A stretch of DNA of 64,000 nucleotides from Sterolibacterium sp. (GTDB taxonomy: Bacteria > Pseudomonadota > Gammaproteobacteria > Burkholderiales > Rhodocyclaceae). The notes under the pieces were generated by a model. That model worked only from the letters and a program-made list of their open reading frames with translations. It was not told where the DNA came from and did no database searches. A program made the translations under genes and the position numbers. The stretch is taken from assembly GCA_018061005.1 (NCBI GenBank), contig JAGOVA010000010.1:1-64000 (forward strand). The letters are read 5' to 3'. Positions 1 through 9,310 of this stretch are shown in pieces. Each line of letters begins with the position of its first letter. Within the stretch, counting starts at the first letter, position 1.

Positions 1-158
1 GTCCAGCAAGCCGAGAATCCGATCCTGCCGGGTCATCGGCAGCGCCAGATAAATACACTGCACCCTGCGTTCCCAACTTTGTTCGGGAACGCAGGGTGCA
101 GTGTATTTATCTGGCGCTGCCGATGACCCGGCAGGATCGGATTCTCGGCTTGCTGGAC
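1..158. repeat. Perfect 74-bp inverted repeat, 10-nt loop, at window edge
   Basis: Bases 1-74 are the exact reverse complement of 85-158, separated by the 10-nt spacer aactttgttc (75-84). The right arm is ordinary coding sequence of the sugar transferase that follows. The left arm is therefore an inverted copy of coding DNA rather than a natural upstream region. A perfect arm that begins at base 1 and copies the adjacent gene is what a foldback or chimeric read end produces at a contig edge. A genuine hairpin replication end or a recent inverted duplication is possible but less likely. Confidence 0.9.
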
Positions 159-878
159 GCGCTGAAGGATACGACTGCGTCGATTTATTTCGTGCCGGAT
201 ATTTTTGTCACTGACCTGATTCAGGGGCGTGTGGACATGATCGGCGAGATGCCGGTGGTGGCGATTTGCGAGACCCCGTTCACAGGCATCGATGGGCTTG
301 CCAAGCGGTTGAGTGACCTGTTGATGGCATCGCTGATTCTCGCGCTGATCTCGCCGCTGATGGTGGTGATTGCCTGTGCCGTCAAGCTGAGTTCGCCGGG
401 GTCGGTCATTTTCCGGCAACGTCGTTACGGGCTCGATGGCAAGGAGATTCTCATCTACAAGTTTCGTTCCATGAGCGTGACTGAAGATGGTGAAAAGATC
501 GTCCAGGCGACCAGGAATGATAGCCGTGTGACTCCGGTTGGCGCGTTTCTGCGGAAGACGTCTCTCGACGAATTGCCGCAGTTCATCAATGTGCTCGAAG
601 GCAAGATGAGTATCGTCGGGCCGCGCCCTCATGCCGTGGCGCATAACGAACTGTATCGGTGCCTGATCAAGGGCTACATGGTGCGCCACAAGGTGAAGCC
701 GGGCATCACCGGTTGGGCTCAGGTGAATGGTTATCGCGGTGAGACAGAAACCGTCGAGAAGATGCAGAAGCGGATCGATTACGATCTCGACTACTTGCGG
801 CATTGGTCGCTGGCACTGGATCTGAAGATCATCCTGCGGACCGTGGGGGTGGTGATCAAGGATCAGACGGCGTATTGA
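87..878 (+). CDS. Undecaprenyl-phosphate sugar phosphotransferase (EpsB/WcaJ type), 5'-incomplete
   Basis: The C-terminal part of a polyprenyl glycosylphosphotransferase, which transfers a sugar-1-phosphate to undecaprenyl phosphate as the first step of exopolysaccharide or O-unit assembly at the inner membrane. A short segment typical of the middle domain (residues [13 protein letters not shown] onwards) is followed by a transmembrane stretch and the bacterial sugar transferase domain, with [24 protein letters not shown] and SIVGPRPHA visible. Full-length members are about 450-470 residues, so roughly the N-terminal 200 residues with their membrane helices are missing. GTG at 96 is the first usable start, but the frame is open back to base 3 through the palindrome, so the true start lies outside the window. 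No other polysaccharide gene is visible. Confidence 0.85.
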   Translation, partial: ERRVQCIYLALPMTRQDRILGLLDALKDTTASIYFVPDIFVTDLIQGRVDMIGEMPVVAICETPFTGIDGLAKRLSDLLMASLILALISPLMVVIACAVKLSSPGSVIFRQRRYGLDGKEILIYKFRSMSVTEDGEKIVQATRNDSRVTPVGAFLRKTSLDELPQFINVLEGKMSIVGPRPHAVAHNELYRCLIKGYMVRHKVKPGITGWAQVNGYRGETETVEKMQKRIDYDLDYLRHWSLALDLKIILRTVGVVIKDQTAY

Positions 879-1245
879 CTGAGCCGATTGGCGACGCTGT
901 TGATTTCTCTGGTTACCCGGCAAGCAGGCCGAAGCAGGCCGATGAAGCGGCGTGTTGGCCGTGGTTTCCAGTTATAATCTTCGGCTTTCCGCCCGGCTGG
1001 GTTTGTGCAGCCGCGCGGTTTGAAACATCCCGAGGAAGCACTGAGCATGAACCCGCCGTTCGGGCGATGCTTTTCGACAGGTTCGGTCGTTGAACTATCG
1101 CTGAACTATCGAAGTGCTGGCTGTTTGTGCCTGCATTTTGCGGCTCTGGTGCGCTCGGGTTTGATCAACGCTTATCCAATTTGATTCAGTGTGTTTCACG
1201 TCGCGAACCGGGGCGGCGGGACGCGCGCCGAGGCAGGCCTATCCC
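879..1245. other. Intergenic region ahead of lepA
   Basis: No convincing gene lies in these 367 bases; short frames here lack family resemblance and a ribosome site. It holds a TATAAT box at 973-978 without a good -35 partner, a direct repeat of aagcaggccg at 922-931 and 932-941, and a tandem pair of tgaactatcg at 1091-1100 and 1102-1111. It probably contains the promoter of the lepA operon. In many proteobacteria rseABC/mucD genes sit at this position; none is present here. Confidence 0.5.
973..978 (+). promoter_or_regulatory. Candidate -10 box for the lepA operon
   Basis: An exact TATAAT lies 268 bases upstream of the lepA start. The best -35 candidates nearby (gtgttg at 952-957, ttggcc at 955-960) give spacers of 15 and 12, shorter than usual. 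This is therefore a weak promoter call resting on the -10 match and position. Confidence 0.3.
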
Positions 1246-3039
1246 ATGCAGCATATCCGCAATTTTTCCATCATCGCCCATATTGACCACGGTAAATCCA
1301 CGCTGGCGGATCGCATCATTCATCTTTGTGGTGGCTTGTCTGACCGTGAGATGGAAGCCCAGGTGCTTGATTCGATGGATATTGAGCGTGAGCGCGGGAT
1401 TACCATCAAGGCGCAGACGGCTGCGCTCACCTACAAGGCGCGTGACGGGCAGGTCTATAACCTGAACCTGATCGATACGCCGGGGCATGTCGATTTTTCC
1501 TATGAAGTCAGCCGTTCGCTGTCGGCCTGCGAAGGGGCTTTGCTGGTGGTCGATGCCTCCCAGGGGGTTGAGGCACAGACGGTGGCTAATTGCTATACCG
1601 CCATCGAGCTGGGTGTGGAAGTGGTGCCGGTGCTCAACAAGATCGATCTGCCTGCGGCCAATCCGGATGGCGCACGTCAGGAAGTCGAGGATGTGATCGG
1701 CATCGATGCGACCGATGCGATTCTTGCCAGTGCCAAGACCGGCCTGGGGGTTGAGGATATTCTTGAGGCGGTGATTGCGCGCATTCCGCCGCCCAAAGGT
1801 GATCCGGAAGCACCGCTGAAAGCGTTGATTATCGACTCCTGGTTCGATAATTATGTGGGCGTGGTGATGCTGGTGCGGGTGGTCGATGGCGTGCTGCGCC
1901 CCAAAGACAAAATCCGTCTGATGGCGGGTGGCACGACGCATTTGTGTGAGCAGGTCGGCGTATTTACGCCCCGATCACAATCCCGCGATCGTCTGGCGGC
2001 CGGGGAGGTGGGCTTCATTATTTCCGGCATCAAGGAAATCAAGGCGGCCAAGGTGGGCGATACCGTGACCCGTGTCGATGCCCCTGCCACCGTGCCACTG
2101 CCGGGCTTCAAGGAAATCAAGTCGCAGGTGTTTGCCGGGCTTTATCCGGTGGAACCGAATGAATATGAAAACCTGCGCGATTCGCTGGAAAAGCTCAAGT
2201 TGAACGATGCCTCGCTGCACTATGAGCCGGAAGTTTCGCAGGCACTGGGTTTTGGCTTTCGCTGCGGCTTTCTGGGCTTGTTGCACATGGAAATTGTGCA
2301 GGAGCGTCTGGAGCGTGAGTTCGATCAGGACTTGATCACCACGGCGCCAACTGTGGTGTATCAGGTGGTTATGCGTGATGGCACGGAGTTGTTCGTCGAG
2401 AACCCTTCGCGCCTGCCCGAGCCTTCGAAGATCGAGGAAACGCGTGAGCCGGTCATCACCACCACGATTTTTGTTCCCGAAGACTATCTTGGCGCGGTGA
2501 TTACCTTGTGCGAGCAGAAGCGGGGGAATCAGGTGAATATGCAGTATCGGGGGCGGCAGGTGCAACTGACCTACGACATGCCGATGGCTGAAGTGGTGAT
2601 GGATTTCTTCGACAAGCTGAAGTCTGTGTCGCGCGGCTATGCGTCGCTCGATTATGAGTTCAAGGAATATCGTGCCGCCGATGTGGTCAAGCTGGATGTG
2701 CTGATCAATGGCGACAAGGTGGATGCGCTTTCAGCCATTGTTCACCGCGCCAATGCGCCTTCGCGTGGGCGTGCGCTGGCTGCCAAGATGCGCGAACTGA
2801 TCCCGCGTCAGATGTATGACGTGGCGATCCAGGCTGCGATAGGCACCAATATTGTGGCGCGCGAGAACATCAAGGCGCTGCGAAAGAATGTGCTGGCCAA
2901 ATGTTATGGCGGTGACGTCTCGCGCAAGAGAAAACTGCTGGAAAAGCAGAAGGCCGGCAAAAAACGCATGAAGCAGGTGGGTACGGTCGAAATTCCCCAG
3001 GAAGCCTTCCTGGCGGTGCTGCGCGTCAGTGATAAATGA
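1246..3039 (+). CDS. lepA: Elongation factor 4 (LepA), ribosome-associated GTPase
   Basis: A 597-residue translational GTPase of the LepA/EF4 family (E. coli 599), which acts on the ribosome and is linked to back-translocation and initiation quality. The P-loop AHIDHGKS is at residues 11-18, DTPGH at 77-81 and NKID at 131-134. The LepA-specific C-terminal region follows, with [12 protein letters not shown] and a lysine/arginine-rich tail. The start is the ATG at 1246, where the protein aligns with the usual [18 protein letters not shown] opening. The frame is open back to GTG 1189, but those extra 19 codons are not family-like. A weak aggcagg lies 8 bases upstream. lepB follows after 101 bases. 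Confidence 0.97.
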   Translation: MQHIRNFSIIAHIDHGKSTLADRIIHLCGGLSDREMEAQVLDSMDIERERGITIKAQTAALTYKARDGQVYNLNLIDTPGHVDFSYEVSRSLSACEGALLVVDASQGVEAQTVANCYTAIELGVEVVPVLNKIDLPAANPDGARQEVEDVIGIDATDAILASAKTGLGVEDILEAVIARIPPPKGDPEAPLKALIIDSWFDNYVGVVMLVRVVDGVLRPKDKIRLMAGGTTHLCEQVGVFTPRSQSRDRLAAGEVGFIISGIKEIKAAKVGDTVTRVDAPATVPLPGFKEIKSQVFAGLYPVEPNEYENLRDSLEKLKLNDASLHYEPEVSQALGFGFRCGFLGLLHMEIVQERLEREFDQDLITTAPTVVYQVVMRDGTELFVENPSRLPEPSKIEETREPVITTTIFVPEDYLGAVITLCEQKRGNQVNMQYRGRQVQLTYDMPMAEVVMDFFDKLKSVSRGYASLDYEFKEYRAADVVKLDVLINGDKVDALSAIVHRANAPSRGRALAAKMRELIPRQMYDVAIQAAIGTNIVARENIKALRKNVLAKCYGGDVSRKRKLLEKQKAGKKRMKQVGTVEIPQEAFLAVLRVSDK

Positions 3040-3140
3040 ACGTTGTGCATTCTTGCGGGTCTAGTGTCAGCAGCGAACGATGCCGGTTCCCTATTGAAAA
3101 CTTGAAAACTTGAACGCATGATTGCAGGAAAATACATTTC

Positions 3141-3938
3141 ATGAATTTTGCATTGATTCTGTTTGTTCTGGCAGCGGCCACGGGAGTGATCTGGTGTCTC
3201 GATCATTTCTGGCTGAAGAAGCGGCGCGCACCCGATGCACATGACCCGTGGTGGGTTGAGTATGGTGCCAGTTTCTTTCCGGTGCTCCTGGTGGTGTTTG
3301 GCTTGCGTTCCTTTCTGGTTGAGCCTTTCAAGATCCCTTCGGGCTCGATGATTCCGACCTTGCTGGTGGGGGATTTCATCCTCGTTAACAAGTTCGCTTA
3401 TGGCATCCGTCTGCCGGTCATCAATAAAAAAATCATAGAGGTAGGTAACCCGCAGCGCGGTGATGTGATGGTTTTTCGTTATCCGGAAGATCCTTCGCTC
3501 GATTACATCAAGCGTGTGGTGGGCTTGCCGGGCGACAAGATTGCTTATCTCAACAAGCGGTTGAGCATCAATGGCGTGCCGGTGCCGGTCAAGTCGGTGG
3601 GGGATTTCCTCGACAAGGATCATCTGCTGTACACGCCGCGCTATCTTGAAACCCTGGGTGATGTTGAGCATCAGATGCTGGTCGAGCCTGAGAGTGAGAG
3701 CGCGCCTGCTTTTATCCGCCAGATTTCACAGTTCCCGTTCCGGGATAATTGTCATTACAATGCCAGTGGCGTGATTTGCGAGGTGCCGCCGGGACATTAC
3801 TTCATGATGGGCGACAATCGCGACAATTCGCGCGACAGCCGTTACTGGGGCTTTGTTCCAGATACAAACATCGTGGGGCGAGCCTTCTTTGTCTGGTTCA
3901 ATTTCAGCGACTTGAAGCGGGTCGGCGGTTTTCACTGA
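3141..3938 (+). CDS. lepB: Signal peptidase I
   Basis: Inner-membrane leader peptidase (265 residues, shorter than the 324 of E. coli) that cleaves Sec and Tat signal peptides on the periplasmic side. An N-terminal membrane helix (about 1-20) and a second (about 42-60) precede the catalytic domain. The nucleophile is Ser69 in PSGSMIPTL and the general base is Lys124 in YIKRVVGLPGDK. The C-terminal box MGDNRDNSRDSR is intact. It lies between lepA and the DUF4845 gene and upstream of rnc, as in many beta- and gammaproteobacteria. Confidence 0.97.
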   Translation: MNFALILFVLAAATGVIWCLDHFWLKKRRAPDAHDPWWVEYGASFFPVLLVVFGLRSFLVEPFKIPSGSMIPTLLVGDFILVNKFAYGIRLPVINKKIIEVGNPQRGDVMVFRYPEDPSLDYIKRVVGLPGDKIAYLNKRLSINGVPVPVKSVGDFLDKDHLLYTPRYLETLGDVEHQMLVEPESESAPAFIRQISQFPFRDNCHYNASGVICEVPPGHYFMMGDNRDNSRDSRYWGFVPDTNIVGRAFFVWFNFSDLKRVGGFH

Positions 3939-3991
3939 TGTATTACAAAAACGCATTACAAAAACTCAACAAAACCGGGGGAGCGTAGCGC

Positions 3992-4369
3992 ATGAGGCAT
4001 CCATCAAACAAGCAGGCGGGTCTGTCCTTGATCGGACTGATTCTGATCAGTGCAGTGCTGATTTTCGTGTCGATCATGTTCATGAAGGTCGTGCCCGCGC
4101 TCATCGATTACTACACGATCCTGGCGGATATCAAAGCGGTCAGCAAAGACACCAGCTTGCGCGAGGGTGGCGTTGCGCCGGTGCGTGCGGCGTATCGCAA
4201 GCGCATGGAGGTTTCCCTGGTCAAAGAGATTGGCCCGGATGATCTGGACATCAGCAAGGAGGGTAACGACATCGTCATTTCCTTTGCTTACTCGAAGAAG
4301 ATCCATCTGATTGCGAATGCCAGTTTGCTGCTCGATTTCGAAGGCAATACCGCATCCAGCGGGAAATAA
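3992..4369 (+). CDS. DUF4845 family membrane protein
   Basis: A 125-residue protein with one N-terminal transmembrane helix (about residues 10-32, starting GLSLIGLILISAVLIF) and a short soluble domain. It matches the DUF4845 proteins that commonly sit between lepB and rnc in proteobacteria. Their function is unknown, and the helix near the N-terminus is pilin-like in appearance. It ends 3 bases before rnc, so translational coupling is likely. The short spacing to lepB (53 bases) suggests one transcript. Confidence 0.85.
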   Translation: MRHPSNKQAGLSLIGLILISAVLIFVSIMFMKVVPALIDYYTILADIKAVSKDTSLREGGVAPVRAAYRKRMEVSLVKEIGPDDLDISKEGNDIVISFAYSKKIHLIANASLLLDFEGNTASSGK

Positions 4370-4372
4370 TCG

Positions 4373-5071
4373 ATGCACACCGCTCGGCTGGAGCGCCTCG
4401 AGCGCGCACTGGATCATGTTTTTGCGCGCCGTGAGTTGCTCCAGCAGGCATTGACGCATCGCAGTTATGGCCCGCCGCATAACGAGCGGATCGAGTTTCT
4501 GGGCGACAGCATCCTGAATTGTGTGGTTGCCGCACGCTTGTTCGATCACTTTCCGGCGTTGCGCGAAGGTGAGTTGTCGCGCTTGCGGGCGAACCTGGTG
4601 CGCCAGGAATCCCTCGCCAGCATTGCCCAGACGCTGGGCTTGGGCGACTATCTGCGGCTGGGTGAAGGGGAGCTGAAAAGCGGCGGTTTTCGCCGGCCGT
4701 CGATATTGGCGGATGCCCTGGAAGCGATCCTCGGTGCGATTTATCTGGATGCCGGGTTCGGGGCTGCACAGGCCGTCATCCACAAGCTCTATGAGACGCA
4801 AATCGCGGCCATCGATCCGCATCAGGCACTCAAGGACCCTAAAACGGCGTTGCAGGAATTGTTGCAGGGGCAGCATCTGGCATTGCCGCAATATGTGTTG
4901 TTGGTCACACGGGGTGAAGCGCACGCGCAGGAGTTCGAAGTGGAGTGCCGGGTGCCTGCGCTGGATATTTGTGTGCGTGGCATGGGCGGCAGCCGCCGTG
5001 CGGCCGAGCAGGAGGCTGCGCGTCAGGCTTGTCTGGCTTGTCAGTCATTGGGCGGGAAGTCGATTCGATGA
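4373..5071 (+). CDS. rnc: Ribonuclease III
   Basis: A 232-residue double-strand-specific endoribonuclease that processes rRNA precursors and structured mRNAs. The signature [11 protein letters not shown] is at residues 38-48, with catalytic acidic residues Glu41, Asp45, Asp114 and Glu117 all present. A double-stranded RNA-binding domain fills the C-terminal 75 residues, with an Arg/Ala/Glu-rich final helix. The stop codon overlaps the era start (ATGA at 5068-5071), so the two are coupled as in E. coli. Confidence 0.97.
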   Translation: MHTARLERLERALDHVFARRELLQQALTHRSYGPPHNERIEFLGDSILNCVVAARLFDHFPALREGELSRLRANLVRQESLASIAQTLGLGDYLRLGEGELKSGGFRRPSILADALEAILGAIYLDAGFGAAQAVIHKLYETQIAAIDPHQALKDPKTALQELLQGQHLALPQYVLLVTRGEAHAQEFEVECRVPALDICVRGMGGSRRAAEQEAARQACLACQSLGGKSIR

Positions 5072-5970
5072 CGGAGCAGGATATGAAACAGAATTTTCGT
5101 TGTGGCACGCTGGCGATTGTGGGGCGTCCCAATGTGGGCAAGTCGACGCTGTTGAACCAGCTGGTCGGCCAGAAGATCAGTATTACCTCGAAGAAGCCGC
5201 AGACGACCCGCCATCGGGTCACCGGCATCCTGACGACGGAAGCAGCTCAGTTTGTCTTTGTCGATACGCCCGGTTTTCAGACGCGTCATAGCGGCGCGCT
5301 GAATCGTGCAATGAATCGCAACGTGACGCAGGCTTTGGCCGAGGTCGATGTCATTCTGTGTGTCATCGAGGCAGAGCGCTGTGGCACAGCGGATCGCGCA
5401 GTCTTCAAGCTGCTGCCCAAGGAGTGCCCGGTGCTGCTGATCATCAACAAGATCGATCAGCTGGCAGAAAAGGCCGCATTGCTGCCGTTCATCGAGAAAA
5501 TCAAAAACGAATATCCGTTTACCGAGATCCTGCCACTGTCGGCCATGTCAGGTCTGGGTGCGGAGGTCTTGCTGAAGGCAGCGGCTGCTTATCTGCCGGA
5601 GCAGCCGCCGTTTTTTGATGAGGATGACATTACCGACCGCAGTGAGCGTTTTTTGGCCTCCGAGTTGCTGCGTGAGAAGCTGTTCCGTAATCTGGGCGAT
5701 GAATTGCCCTACGGCATGGCCGTCGAGATCGAGCGATTCGAGCAGGAAGGCAATCTGCGCCGCATTTTTGCGGCCATCATTATCGACAAGCCACAACATA
5801 AATCCATCGTCATCGGCAAGGCGGGCGAGAAGCTCAAGCGCATTTCCACCGATGCCCGGCGCGATATGGAACAGCTCTTTGGTGGCAAGGTCTATCTGGA
5901 AACCTGGGTCAAGGTGAAAAGTGGCTGGGCAGACGATGAGCGCGCACTGAAAAGTCTCGGTTACGAATGA
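5068..5970 (+). CDS. era: GTPase Era, 16S rRNA maturation
   Basis: An essential 300-residue GTPase that binds the 3' end of 16S rRNA during 30S assembly. GRPNVGKS is at residues 19-26, DTPGF at 66-70 and NKID at 127-130. A C-terminal KH domain contains [12 protein letters not shown]. The start is ATG 5068, overlapping the rnc stop by four bases. The frame is open further upstream, but those codons lie inside rnc and would not be part of Era. Confidence 0.97.
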   Translation: MTEQDMKQNFRCGTLAIVGRPNVGKSTLLNQLVGQKISITSKKPQTTRHRVTGILTTEAAQFVFVDTPGFQTRHSGALNRAMNRNVTQALAEVDVILCVIEAERCGTADRAVFKLLPKECPVLLIINKIDQLAEKAALLPFIEKIKNEYPFTEILPLSAMSGLGAEVLLKAAAAYLPEQPPFFDEDDITDRSERFLASELLREKLFRNLGDELPYGMAVEIERFEQEGNLRRIFAAIIIDKPQHKSIVIGKAGEKLKRISTDARRDMEQLFGGKVYLETWVKVKSGWADDERALKSLGYE

Positions 5971-5991
5971 CCGGCGGCGTGCAGGGGCAGC

Positions 5992-6777
5992 ATGAGCAGC
6001 GGTAAACAGCGTATCGACGGGCAGCAGGCGTATATCCTGCATAGCCATCCTTACAGCGAAACCAGCCTGATATTTGATGTTTTTTCACGCGAGCATGGTC
6101 GTTTGCCGCTGCTGGCACGCGGTGCTCGCCGCCCGCGTTCGGCGTTGCGTGGCGTGTTGCTGGCTTTTCAGCCGTTGGAGCTGGGCTGGTTTGGCGGGGG
6201 CGAGGTGCGAACCCTGGCCAAGGCCGAGTGGATCGGCGGTTTGCCGATGCTCGGGGGCACTGCGCTGATGCTGGGCTACTATCTGAACGAGTTGTTGCTG
6301 CGGCTTTTGCCGCGTGACGATGCCCATCCGGCATTGTTCGATCGCTACGCGGCGGCCTTGCAGGCCTTGTCGGATTCAACGAATGCGAATCCGGGCGAGA
6401 TGAACGCGGACGTTCATGCCTTGCTGCGACGCTTTGAAAAGCATCTGCTCAAGGAACTGGGCTATGGCCTGATGCTGGAGCGCGATGCGTTGAGTGGCCA
6501 GCCGATTGATGGGGGTCGTCACTATCATTACCGCATCGAGCGCGGCCCGGTACAGCTCAGTGCCGATGAAGAAAACAGGGGGCTGGCCGATGTGCTGGCG
6601 ACGCATGGCATGCAGGCGATTCGTGGCAAAACCTTGCTGGATCTGGCGTGTGACGATTATGCAGATCCGCATACCCTGGCCGAGAGCAAGCTGCTGATGC
6701 GTCTGCTCATCAATCATCATCTCGCCGGCAAGCCATTGCAGTCGCGGCGGGTCTATATGGAGTTGCAGGCGTTGTGA
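5992..6777 (+). CDS. recO: DNA repair protein RecO
   Basis: A 261-residue recombination mediator that helps load RecA onto SSB-coated single-stranded DNA in the RecFOR pathway. The N-terminal OB-fold region carries the typical [19 protein letters not shown] segment at about residues 35-53; the remainder is helical. It follows era by 21 bases and ends overlapping the region before pdxJ, an arrangement seen in many proteobacteria. Confidence 0.93.
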   Translation: MSSGKQRIDGQQAYILHSHPYSETSLIFDVFSREHGRLPLLARGARRPRSALRGVLLAFQPLELGWFGGGEVRTLAKAEWIGGLPMLGGTALMLGYYLNELLLRLLPRDDAHPALFDRYAAALQALSDSTNANPGEMNADVHALLRRFEKHLLKELGYGLMLERDALSGQPIDGGRHYHYRIERGPVQLSADEENRGLADVLATHGMQAIRGKTLLDLACDDYADPHTLAESKLLMRLLINHHLAGKPLQSRRVYMELQAL

Positions 6778-6791
6778 AGGGAGTGAATGAG

Positions 6792-7586
6792 ATGGATGGG
6801 ATGAATGTGTCGAATAACGACAGGCGGATTAGGCAGCCGGTTTCTCTTGAGCTGGGCGTGAATATTGACCATGTGGCCACGCTGCGTCAGGCGCGTGGCA
6901 CAAACTATCCGGATCCGGTGCGCGCCGCGTTGCTGGCGGAAGCCTGTGGGGCGGATGCCATCACCCTGCATTTGCGTGAAGATCGACGCCATATCCAGGA
7001 TCGCGATGTTGAAATCCTGCGCGAAAAGCTGAGCACGCGCATGAATCTGGAAGCAGCCATCACCGAGGAAATGCTGGCGTTTGCCTGCCGTATCCGTCCG
7101 CAGGATGTCTGCCTGGTGCCGGAAAAACGCGAAGAGCTGACGACCGAAGGCGGGCTGGATGTGCTGGGACATCGTGCTGAAGTGACGGCAGCGTGTGCGC
7201 GGCTGGCCGATGTGGGTTGTCGTGTTTCATTATTCATCGACCCCGCACCCGCGCAACTCGATGCCGCGCTGGCCGCCGGTGCGCCGGTGGTTGAGCTGCA
7301 CACGGGGCGTTATGCCGATGCCACAAACCCTGACGAGCAGCACCATGAATTGCAGCGCATCATCCAGGCCGCCGTCTATGGTGCCGGGCTGGGGCTTAAA
7401 GTGAATGCCGGCCATGGCCTGCATTTTGGTAACGTTGAAGCGATTGCTGCGATTCCCCAGATTGCCGAATTGAACATAGGCCACGCCCTGGTGGCCGATG
7501 CTATTTTCATGGGCTGGGAAAATGCCATACGCGAAATGAAACGGGTGATGTGCGCGGCGCGCGCTGAACTCACCTCTCGGGAGTAA
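6792..7586 (+). CDS. pdxJ: Pyridoxine 5'-phosphate synthase
   Basis: Condenses 1-deoxyxylulose 5-phosphate with 3-amino-2-oxopropyl phosphate to make pyridoxine 5'-phosphate in the DXP-dependent vitamin B6 route. The TIM-barrel protein (264 residues with this start) shows [17 protein letters not shown] near the N-terminus, then ELHTGRYA and [11 protein letters not shown] 6792 is chosen because aagggag (6777-6783) lies 8 bases upstream. A GTG at 6774 overlapping the recO stop is possible and would add six residues. Both starts precede about 15 residues not typical of the family. Confidence 0.95.
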   Translation: MDGMNVSNNDRRIRQPVSLELGVNIDHVATLRQARGTNYPDPVRAALLAEACGADAITLHLREDRRHIQDRDVEILREKLSTRMNLEAAITEEMLAFACRIRPQDVCLVPEKREELTTEGGLDVLGHRAEVTAACARLADVGCRVSLFIDPAPAQLDAALAAGAPVVELHTGRYADATNPDEQHHELQRIIQAAVYGAGLGLKVNAGHGLHFGNVEAIAAIPQIAELNIGHALVADAIFMGWENAIREMKRVMCAARAELTSRE

Positions 7587-7592
7587 AACCGG

Positions 7593-8630
7593 ATGAACAT
7601 GAACCCTGCACAACCGCAGTCACTCCCGCTAGGGCCGCTGATGATCGACATCGCAGGCACCACCTTGAGCGCGCTTGATCGTGAGCGTTTGAGCCACCCC
7701 CAGGTGGGCGGCATGATCCTGTTTGCGCGCAACTATGAAAATCCAGCGCAGCTCACGCAGTTGTGCGCTGAAATTCATGCCCTGCGTAGCCCACCGCTGC
7801 CGATCGCTGTCGATCACGAAGGCGGCCGGGTGCAGCGTTTTCGCAGCGGGTTTACCGTGCTCCCGGCCATGCGTCAGCTGGGGGAATGGTGGGATCGCGA
7901 CGCGCAGGCGGCTTGTGCTGCCGCACACGCGATGGCGTATGTGCTGGCCGCTGAATTGCGTGCCTGCGGGGTCGATCTGTCGTTTGCGCCGGTACTCGAT
8001 CTGGATTACGGCCACAGTAGCGTGATCGGTGATCGTGCCTTTCATCGCAAACCACAAGCCGTTGTTGAACTGGCCGGGGCTTTCATTGACGGCTTGCGTC
8101 AGGCCGACATGGTGGCGTGTGGCAAACATTTCCCGGGGCATGGCCATGTGGCTGCCGATTCGCACATTGCCATCCCGGTGGACGAGCGCAGCCTCGACGA
8201 ATTGGCGGAGGACATGCAGCCTTATCGACAACTGTCACTCGATGGCGTGATGCCCGCGCATGTCATTTACCCACGCGTTGATCCGCAGCCCGCAGGCTTT
8301 TCAATGCACTGGCTGAAAATGCTGCGCGAGGATTTTTCCTTTGATGGCGTGATATTCAGCGATGACCTGTCGATGGAAGGTGCAAGCGTGGCGGGCGATA
8401 TCGTTGCCCGTGCCGAAGCCGCCTGGTCTGCGGGTTGCGACATGCTGCTGGTCTGCAATGCGCCGGAGGCCGTGGCAGAACTGCTGGCTCGCTGGCAACC
8501 GCCGTTTGATGCCCAGCGCAGCCGTCGTGTCGAACGCCTGATTCCGGCCAAACCCGCACTGGCAAAAGCAGTGCTGGAACGTGAGCCTACCTGGCAGCAA
8601 GGATGTCAGCTGATCGCCGCGCTGGGTTGA
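7593..8630 (+). CDS. nagZ: Beta-N-acetylhexosaminidase NagZ
   Basis: A cytoplasmic family 3 glycoside hydrolase (345 residues) that removes N-acetylglucosamine from 1,6-anhydro-muropeptides in cell-wall recycling. The KHFPGHGHV motif with its catalytic His/Asp loop and the nucleophile region SDDLSMEGA (Asp257/Asp258) are present. It starts seven bases after pdxJ and is probably the last gene of the lepA run. The next gene is convergent. Confidence 0.95.
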   Translation: MNMNPAQPQSLPLGPLMIDIAGTTLSALDRERLSHPQVGGMILFARNYENPAQLTQLCAEIHALRSPPLPIAVDHEGGRVQRFRSGFTVLPAMRQLGEWWDRDAQAACAAAHAMAYVLAAELRACGVDLSFAPVLDLDYGHSSVIGDRAFHRKPQAVVELAGAFIDGLRQADMVACGKHFPGHGHVAADSHIAIPVDERSLDELAEDMQPYRQLSLDGVMPAHVIYPRVDPQPAGFSMHWLKMLREDFSFDGVIFSDDLSMEGASVAGDIVARAEAAWSAGCDMLLVCNAPEAVAELLARWQPPFDAQRSRRVERLIPAKPALAKAVLEREPTWQQGCQLIAALG

Positions 8631-8760
8631 TGCACACTGCCCCGTCGGGTGGACTTCCGTCTCGACCTGCCGTGGATCACAAATCCTGGGCTTCCGCCTT
8701 TGTGGGCATGCCCGAAGTCGAGGGTTAGGCAACTGCTGGATATCTGCTGACGCGCCTTGC

Positions 8761-8795
8761 GGTCAGGTAAAAGTCTGATAATTAAAGACCTGACC
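8761..8795. repeat. Inverted repeat at the nagZ/gpx convergence
   Basis: ggtcaggt (8761-8768) and acctgacc (8788-8795) form an exact 8-bp inverted repeat around a 19-base AT-rich loop, overlapping the stop codon of the glutathione peroxidase gene. It sits between convergent genes and could help end transcription, but neither strand has a T-run after the stem. Confidence 0.35.
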
Positions 8796-9273
8796 CCAGC
8801 TCTTTTTCAATGGCGGCGGCGATGGCTGCGGGCTGAGTGGTTGGGGCGTAGCGTTCGATGACCTTGCCATTGCGGTCGACGAGGAATTTGGTGAAGTTCC
8901 ATTTGATGCTTTGGCTGCCGAGCAGGCCGGGTTGGGCTTTCTTGAGAAATTTGTAGAGCGGGTCGGCATGGGGGCCATTGACCTCGATCTTGCCGAACAT
9001 CGGGAAGGCGATGTTGAAGCGCAGCGTGCAGAACTGGGCGATCTCTGTCGCGCTGCCGGGCTCTTGGGCACCAAACTGATTGCAGGGAAAGCCCAGCACG
9101 ACGAAACCGCGCTCACAGTATTTTTCGTAAAGTGCTTCCAGCCCGTCGTATTGGGATGTGAAGCCGCATTTGCTGGCGGTATTGACGATCAGCACGACTT
9201 TGCCGGCATAGTCGGCAAGCGCAACCTCGTGACCATCGATGCCTTTGACGCGGAAGTTGTGGAACTGGGGCAT
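8782..9273 (-). CDS. Glutathione peroxidase family protein (cysteine type)
   Basis: A 163-residue thioredoxin-fold peroxidase that reduces hydroperoxides with thiols. The catalytic Cys36 (ASKCGFTS) is a normal cysteine codon, not selenocysteine. Gln70 (FGAQEPGS), Trp125 and Asn126 (KWNFTKF) complete the tetrad, and Cys64 lies in FPCNQFG. No signal peptide is seen, so it is cytoplasmic. Bacterial members usually accept thioredoxin as reductant, so the glutathione name is by family. Single gene between convergent nagZ and the efflux genes. Confidence 0.93.
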   Translation of the reverse strand: MPQFHNFRVKGIDGHEVALADYAGKVVLIVNTASKCGFTSQYDGLEALYEKYCERGFVVLGFPCNQFGAQEPGSATEIAQFCTLRFNIAFPMFGKIEVNGPHADPLYKFLKKAQPGLLGSQSIKWNFTKFLVDRNGKVIERYAPTTQPAAIAAAIEKELGSGL

Positions 9274-9310
9274 GAGGTGATTCCGTGAGTATGGTTCCTG
9301 AATCCGTTCA

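Noticed and set aside
33..923. Long minus-strand open frame across the first gene
   Set aside because: It is antisense to the sugar transferase, rich in His/Gln/Arg as expected of a complement of GC-rich coding DNA, and starts inside the palindrome.
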